NCBI GenBank assembly: GCA_910592005.1
Contig: CAJVPP010000781.1
Coordinates: 1 to 26,397, forward strand
Direction: 5' to 3'
Length of the DNA: 26,397 bases
From: Funneliformis mosseae
Lineage: Eukaryota > Glomeromycota > Glomeromycetes > Glomerales > Glomeraceae
Part shown: in pieces, positions 20,437 through 26,397 of the stretch
Numbering within the stretch: position 1 is the stretch's first letter
How the letters are laid out: each line of letters starts with the position of its first letter
Translations under genes and position numbers: made by a program
The notes under the pieces: generated by a model
What the model saw: the letters and a program-made list of their open reading frames with translations, nothing else
Told to the model about the DNA's origin: nothing
The model's database searches: none

Positions 20437-21265
20437 ATGAAGCAATCTTGGAAATTCTTGATTATGAGACAATATAACTATCAGTTTGAAAATTTCTATA
20501 TAACAGTTATTCAGTAAACTTATAAAAATTACAAGAAAAAATCTGAATCTTTGGTAAAATGAGTTTGGAAGACGGTAAGAAATGATGGTATTCCTAATGA
20601 TATGAAATTTTTAGATATAAAAAATGAAGGATATAATCCTTCAGAACAAATTTGGTATAAAGAATATTACTTTTCAGCAAAAAATAGTTGGATATATGAG
20701 AAGAAAGTCCAATTATGATAACGATTATCTTTTGTAATATTTATACTTATTAAGAAATTATTATATCAGCAAGACTATATAGTTATTAAAAATACATATT
20801 GGCTTGACATGTTAAAATGGCTACGGAATCCCAGATATTATAGTATTCATAAAAAGTATAATTTTGTATACTTCATCAGAATTTTAGAATATAAGATATA
20901 TAAGATTAAATCATCAGAAATGAAATTTATATGTAATTTATCGTTAAAATGCATATATTATATTTACAGAAAGGATATTACTGTAAATTTCACAGACTTA
21001 GATGATAATTGTAAGTTTATATGCTAAATTTTTCAGATCAAACCTTGATCCAAATCCTGAATATTATATTAATAAAATAATATATTATCCAGCCATAATA
21101 CATAAAGGTATGTGTGACATAAATTAGCATATTTTAGATCCTTATTAAAGTATATATGATGTAATAGATGATACACCACCTAAATCAGCTATAACTCTAT
21201 ATGACTACTTATGTGATACCTCTTGATTTATCAATCTGCGTGATGAATTAGTTTTTTCATTCTGA
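20437..21265 (+). pseudogene. Unknown lineage-specific protein, nonsense-decayed
   Basis: One frame from ATG 20437 to TAA 21025 keeps register through stops at about 20515, 20551, 20716 and 20719. It reads SWKFLIMRQYNYQFENFY, NDGIPNDMKFLDIKNEGYNP, LYQQDYIVIKNTYWLDMLKW and IYRKDITVNFTDLDDN. A one-base shift then continues it as SNLDPNPEYYINKII and PPKSAITLYDYLCDTS until TGA 21263, with three further stops. The last TGA after DTS sits where an aromatic residue, probably Trp, would fit. Family not recognised. With the preceding frame it may once have formed a single longer gene or two tandem ones. Confidence 0.4.
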
Positions 21266-21598
21266 AAAAAAAATTATTTTTGAAGGAGTGGGCATTTATT
21301 TATGAGTTTATTTTTTTAAAGCTACAGGTTATTCCTACAACTTATTCCTACTAGATTTTGATCAGAGTATATTTATATAATGTTATTAGGTCTTTATTAC
21401 TGAGCAGTTAGGTGAAAAAAAGTTCATATATGCATTATCTCTAACACTATTCTAAAAGTCAAGATCTTTAATGTACATTCTGCATGTCCTTATTCTCAAA
21501 TACAAAATTTCAGTATAAAGTGTCTCCCATATTTCTTCTATCTCTTTTTCTAACATAAATGTGAGTTAGAAAAGATGTAAAAAGAGTTTACAAGGTAA
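21266..21598. other. Spacer, nothing recognised
   Basis: No open frame or repeat stands out. The composition is typical of the AT-rich background. Confidence 0.4.
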
Positions 21599-21937
21599 AT
21601 AAAAAGGCAATATAGTGAAAAAGTATTGGAATTTACTGTGCATTATTTTTTTACTTTGCCTAGTAAGCTTTACACTAATATTAACTTTTTATTCTATCAA
21701 AACATAAAAGAATTCCTTTTAATAAGAGAACCTCTTGATATCATCAGAATTTCTATAGCATTATTTATATGAATAGAAGAAGGTGAATGGATAGATAATC
21801 TTAAAAAGAAGGTGGAGAATTTTGAAAATGGTTTGAAGCAAGTTTTAGAACAAGTCCCCTTAGAGGATATTAAGCGAATAAAGAAGCTTCAAAGTTTTAG
21901 TATCAGGAAAAAATTAGCTAAATGGGTAAGGCAATAA
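21599..21937 (+). pseudogene. Fragment of an unknown helical protein with one TGA
   Basis: A frame of 113 codons ends at TAA 21935. It reads TNINFLFYQNIKEFLL, REPLDIIRISIALFI, a TGA, then IEEGEWIDNLKKKVENF, LKQVLEQVPLEDIKRIKKL and RKKLAKWVRQ. The single TGA between two aliphatic blocks is a plausible former TGG. The charged second half may be coiled-coil. No start codon is visible; the 5' end is probably lost. Confidence 0.4.
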
Positions 21938-22531
21938 ACTATTTTTATGATGAATATATAGATATGATAATATGCTTTTTTAGGTTTTCTAGTGTAATAT
22001 TATTACTTCTTGTACAGCAGTAACTAGTTTTATACTATATATTAGCATATAAAATAGCTACATATTAAACATTTTGCTGACACTTAAAGCTTTATGAAAA
22101 TGGAAACCTAATCTGATTCTGTGATGTAATATTAAATTATTTGTCAAATAAGCTTTGAGAAACTAATATTAGATACATTTTAGGTCGCAACAGCATTCAA
22201 AGATTTTTGTTTACTTTCATAAATAAAAGTATTAGTAATTGATATTGAAGCCTAACATGAAGATATAAATGCGAATTTATGATCTTTGAAATGTGATATT
22301 AGATAAGAGCAGTGATAGATATTACCTAATATCTTAGGGATAAGGAGGTTAATGAAAATTTTAGATTACACATAATAAGCTAATCACGTGATAATAAATA
22401 AGCAATAGCACGTGATAAAATATTGATCATATGAAAATCATTTGATAAAGTGGCTTAGCAAAATTTATTATTGCATATATTTAGTATATATTTAAGCCGT
22501 ATGTATTAGGCTACATATATGTAAAATTTAT
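21938..22531. other. Spacer with a candidate element end and paired CACGTG sites
   Basis: No gene is supported. The stretch holds the left candidate terminal repeat of the DDE element (22302-22333) and two CACGTGATAA motifs at 22385-22394 and 22409-22418, spaced 24 bases apart. The latter lie between the terminal repeat and the 3' end of the DDE gene. Confidence 0.4.
22302..22333. repeat. Candidate left terminal inverted repeat of DDE element A
   Basis: The 32 bases here and the inverse complement of 25181-25212 agree at 27 positions; four of the five differences are transitions. The inner 16 bases, GATATTACCTAATATC, are themselves nearly palindromic, so part of the match would arise in either orientation, but the outer part (CAGTGATA against CAATGACA) supports the inverted reading. 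The pair encloses the whole DDE pseudogene. Confidence 0.4.
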
Positions 22532-24790
22532 TCATTCTCCATCTGAATTGCAAGCTCTTAGTTCAAATTCCATTTCATTATATGATCTCTTTTGTTGAGA
22601 TAGAAGAAGGAAAAAATTATCGAAAGATGAGTTTTGTTGTCTCTTAGATCATCCTCAAGTAGTAGGATACATAAATCGTTTATAATTTGCTAAAAATGTA
22701 AGAGTGAGAAAATACTTTTGACAAATAGAGCAGCAAAGTCATAGATATATATTTTTTTCAATAGATGCACAATGAGTATCATAACCTGGTATTTTCAAGA
22801 AATTTCTATACTGAAGAAGATAAATCAGGTTTGTGAATTAGCCATCTTTGGCTTTAGTAATTGGTGGTAAGAAACCATTATACAAATAAAAAAAGTCTAT
22901 GGTTTCTTTAGTTCTAGATGGTCCACAGCAACTGGTATTTGTATATCGTTTGATATCAAGAGAATAGATGCACAAATTACGTGGGTTTTGATCTAAGACC
23001 ATAGTATAAAACATTCGAAATGGATATGTGTTACTTCTTTATTTATATCATTTGATTTTTATTGTTCTTCCTTTTTTCTCCTATTTAATTCTTCAACCTT
23101 TTCTTTTTCTGTTCCCTCAAACTCTATATACTCAAATAGGTTTGTGAGTACATCAACATAATAAGCATTAACCTTCTTTTTAAAGATCAAATCACGATGT
23201 CAAATTTTACAGAAAGTTTCTCCCAAATAATGAAAATTCTGAGTGGTTAAATTCAGATCTATAACTTTGCCTTGTGTATTCAAATGTATACCAAAATGAT
23301 TAATTGGTAAAGTAATACTAGCAAGTTTATTAGACAATGTTGCCATACCTTTTTCAACCAGATTATACTTTGACTGACCTAGAGCATGTATTTGTATATT
23401 TAAAAAATCTAAATTGAACTTCTTGAAAAGCTGACAATAGGCTTTAATATTTTTTAAATGTTTAGAATTCTCATCTGACCCTCTGTCTACCAATAAAATC
23501 CAAATTGGTCAAACTGTTCCATTTATTTTTAGCATATTATTATATTGAGAATTTGAAGCAAGGGTTTTCAGGTCTTGCATATATATAAGTGAAGATATGC
23601 CAAGAGATAATTGGGAACATATAAAAATTGCCAACTTTCCTGTTTGCAATTCATCATTAGATTCGTTTGAGTTTATCATTAAATATACTGACAGGATTAA
23701 TTTTTGTTTAAATCCAATAGGAAAATCATGATCTGCTACGGTCATAAGTTTGTTAATAGATTGTAATGTGTGAAATATATGACCTACCACAGGTATCCCA
23801 AATCTGATTTTTGCTTTGTCATCTTGAGAGATAATGATTGACATATCAGCAAAAGTGCTAGTGAATTGCTTTGCACACTTTACCAATGCGAGGCAATAAT
23901 GGCTGTCAGGATGTTCATGCATCTCAGTATGTGAAATTCCAGAGACTGCAACCTATGCTGGGTGATGATGCACTTTTGCAGTAATTGAGTTTAATTAGTG
24001 AGGTAAAAGGTAATTATTTAATGTAGTCCTCATCATGTAAACTTCGTATCTTTCCTCAAGATTTTACACAGATTTTCTACTATCTGAACTTTAACAGCCT
24101 CTTTCCGTCATTTTGCATCAGCTGATCTAAATTCTTCGCAATCGTGTATATGTTCATATAGATCTGGATATTTGAAGAAAAGTGGTAGCTTTTCAGATTT
24201 ATCATAGCAGACAACCTCATAATATTTGATAAGTTGTCTTAAATTTTTTTCTTTACAATTTTGAATATATTTGGCATTTCTTTTTAACTTGGCAATTTTA
24301 TCTTTGTTAGATTTAACTTCATCTCGCAAGTTTTCTATTTTTTAGTACATGTTATTATGAATCTGAGCATCACTGATAATATTATAAATCTGCTCATATT
24401 CGTAAATATTTTTTTCAGTAATTTAAATTGCATCTGCTGCCTTTTTTGAACTGAAGTATTAGCAGAAATTTCTGGTAAAAGGTATACTGAACAAATGATA
24501 GAAGAGGAGAAAGAATTCAATTTTCTTTAGGTATAAAATGTTTATATCTTATTGATTATATATCATATAAGTTAAATGATGTAGCCATATAGTTCTGAAT
24601 TATATTATCAATATCATCAACACTCTTCTTCTTAATACCATTCCACTCATTTATGGCTTCTTGACAAACATCAGCATGATTGGGAGTATGATTACATGTT
24701 TTTATCATAATACTATATATATAGGCATTTATAAACTCTTGATATTTATTAGTTGGTAAATTATAAATTAGCTTTTTATTAAATTTAGGG
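22532..24790 (-). pseudogene. DDE transposase-like gene, copy A, decayed
   Basis: Read from 24790 down: KLIYNLPTNKYQEFINAYIY, a helical linker, KIENLRDEVKSNKDKIAKL, then HEHPDSHYCLALVKCAKQF. The core has IISQDDKAKIRFGIP (Asp near 23823), LLVDRGSDEN (Asp near 23487) and KYNLVEKGMATLS (Glu near 23355), a D-D-E series with 43 residues between the second Asp and the Glu. Then come DIKRYTNTSCC, NGFLPPITKAKDG and a final CCSICQKYF finger whose two expected His codons are TAT (Tyr). The end GEW-type tail stops at 22532. At least six in-frame stops (for example TGA before PIWILLVD and in KI-stop-HRD) and about four or five one-base shifts are present. The DDE reading implies a cut-and-paste transposase; I cannot place it in a named superfamily. 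The first intron acceptor may be at 24791. Confidence 0.65.
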
Positions 24791-25636
24791 CTAAAAAAAA
24801 ATGTTTGATGGCTTATTTTTAATATTTAGAAGAAAATTTTTGCAAGTTAAACATGAAATAAACACGTTGAAATTTCGCGAATATTAAATAAAATCTGTAG
24901 CTAATTTTTGGAAAGGATTTTCATGAATTTTTCATTTTTTTTTTAATAAATGAATTTTCTTAATAAATTAATTTCTTTTAAATTTACTAGATTTAAACTA
25001 TAAACTTTTATAAACTATGATCTTTTTTTTTTATTTATCACTATATAAACTATATAAACTATAATAAACTTTTTTTTGATCACTTTATTAACTTTATTTT
25101 GTCAGATATAAAAAATCATATCACATGACTTCACAGCATATCTTATCTGAAGAAGGGGGAGTAGGTGCTTATATTAATATGATATTAGGTAATATCTGTC
25201 ATTGTCCTTATAATACTGATTAGAATTTACAATATAAACCACTAATAATGAAAATTTAATGATTCTGATCGATCAGCATATGATCAGCATAATTAAAATC
25301 TCATCTGATTGGACGAAATTTTTAGATTTATAACAGCCAGTGAAATTTTACAGTTGTCTCAGATTTATTCAATTCTTATATTTATTTCACGACATAACAG
25401 ACAGAGTCATATATTATATGTAAAGATATTTTAATATCTGACGTTATTACATTATTACATAAAACTAATATAAAAGCTAACTTTTTCTTTTTTTTAATCT
25501 TCATCTGAATGAACTTCATGAGAATCTTGTTCAATTTGTCCTATATTTTTATTTTAAACTATATTTTTAGTAACGTTAAAATTTAGATTGAATAGAATAA
25601 GCATACAACTCATTTCTGTCTTATTAGTTCATTTTT
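24791..25636. other. Inter-element spacer with TATAAAC repeats
   Basis: Lies between the 5' end of copy A and the 3' end of copy B. TATAAAC/ATAAACT units occur about six times between 24994 and 25070. The right candidate terminal repeat of element A is at 25181-25212. AAGATATTTTAATATCTGA at about 25422-25440 is a similar near-palindrome and could be the left end of copy B. No gene is supported. Confidence 0.45.
25181..25212. repeat. Candidate right terminal inverted repeat of DDE element A
   Basis: Partner of 22302-22333, about 390 bases upstream of the first recognisable codon of copy A. Together the pair defines a possible element of about 2.9 kb. The true outermost ends and any target duplication could not be found by eye. 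Confidence 0.4.
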
Positions 25637-26397
25637 CTAAGGGCTTTTTGGTTTCTTATTGTGATGTCTAAAATATACATTACGTTTATGGTCACCTATA
25701 AACTTGAGGGTTGAAAAGTATTTGTTACATATGTTATAATATAGACGCTGATGTAATTCTCGTGAAATTGAAGAACAACAATTATCGTATTCTAGAATTT
25801 TAAGTTTATCATGATATTGAAGAGCATGAATTAGATTGATAAAATGATCATCTTTTCCTTTCGTAGTTAAAGAAAGGAATCCATTATTTTCATTCAAAAG
25901 GATAGCAGCATCTGGAGCTCTATATTCACTACAGCATTTATTATTTTTGCATTTTCTTATATCTAGTAAATAGCGGTAAATCTGCATATAGTCCTCAATC
26001 CACTCCCATGATATTAAAGACTCTAGATCATTAAATAGATGTCTCTCCTGGTTAACATATTTCACTATCACAGGTTTTCCATGTATGTCATCCCTTTTCT
26101 ATATATCACGTAGTTTTTTTTCCAAATATTTAAAATTCTATCATGCTAATTCATCATCTACTACATTCCCTTGACTATTTAGATGTGATCCAAATTCCCT
26201 ACAGGTAGAGTAATGCCAGCAAGTTTTTCAAACAAGAAAGTCATGCTGCATTCAATCAGATTATATGTACTTTAACCTAGAGTATGAATATGAACTGTTA
26301 AGTAGTTCAGGTCAAGAGTATAAAAAAAATGAGCATATTGAATAATATTTTTCATATGCTTTAGGTTCTCATTGGGTCCACTATCAATAAGAAGGAT
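25637..26397 (-). pseudogene. DDE transposase-like gene, copy B, partial and decayed
   Basis: The window edge cuts the gene; the visible part begins ILLIDSGPNENLKHMKNI, corresponding to the second Asp of copy A. It continues to STYNLIECSM with the Glu again 43 residues later, then LAGITLPVG, a one-base shift, and HLNSQGNVVDDELA. A clean 144-codon stretch (26071-25637) covers SWEWIEDYMQIYRYLLDIRK, KCKNNKCCSEYRAPDAAI, NGFLSLTTKGKDDHFINL, and a final finger-like block (NICNKYFSTLKF, HKRN) in which the first Cys and last His are Tyr codons. Stops include a TAA after HTLG and several near 26140-26190. It is the same family and strand as copy A but clearly diverged, so an older family member rather than a recent duplicate. 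Confidence 0.65.

Noticed and set aside
9047..21937. Reassigned genetic code (stops read as Gln or Trp)
   Set aside because: The intact VHS gene uses standard codons and stops, and the interrupted frames contain all three stop codons at sites suggesting Trp, Gln and Arg. Point-mutation decay explains this better.
1..26397. tRNA, rRNA, riboswitch or CRISPR features
   Set aside because: I looked for cloverleaf-type conserved blocks, long conserved GC-rich segments and regularly spaced repeats and found none.

Overview
The window looks like nuclear DNA of a very AT-rich fungus, most probably an arbuscular mycorrhizal fungus of the Rhizophagus type. The signs are short AT-rich GT-AG introns, extreme transposon load, and degraded members of families I associate with that genus: FAR1/MULE transposases, RTC4-like and Myb/SANT-like proteins, Crinkler-type proteins and a Cys/His-rich DDE family. 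The species call is inference. Only one gene reads as intact; everything else is pseudogene or mobile DNA. I saw no tRNA, rRNA, CRISPR array or prokaryotic-style operon.

Layout. 1-84 is the right end of a small TA-flanked inverted-repeat transposon (MITE). 927-2904 (+) is an intact 11-exon VHS-GAT adaptor gene of the Lsb5 type, whose tail carries a clathrin-box-like motif and two DPF motifs. 3200-8460 is a graveyard of nested elements: a FAR1 N-terminal fragment (-), a 151-bp MITE with 7-bp matching flanks, a MULE transposase pseudogene (4198-6070), a MITE split by a solo LTR (6104-6872), and an RTC4-like pseudogene split by a second solo LTR of the same family. 9047-10217 holds two convergent decayed genes: a Myb/SANT-like one with an Arg/Ser-rich tail, and an unknown one.

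10865-15456 is a cluster of effector-like genes: a ubiquitin-like fragment resembling a Crinkler N-terminus, a SAM-like plus PD-(D/E)XK nuclease-like gene, and on the minus strand a Crinkler-type header joined to a trypsin-like serine protease with His, Asp and Ser all visible. All three are broken. 15737-21937 (+) is a run of degraded lineage-specific reading frames. 22300-26397 (-) holds two head-to-tail copies of a DDE transposase-like gene with a Cys/His-rich C-terminus; the second runs off the window. The first is flanked by candidate inverted repeats.

A theme is the style of decay. Many frames of 300-730 bases stay in register while collecting stop codons, and the stops sit where context suggests Trp, Gln or Arg codons, as expected from C-to-T/G-to-A transitions. 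The Crinkler-protease locus is the opposite: no clear nonsense mutations but about six single-base shifts.
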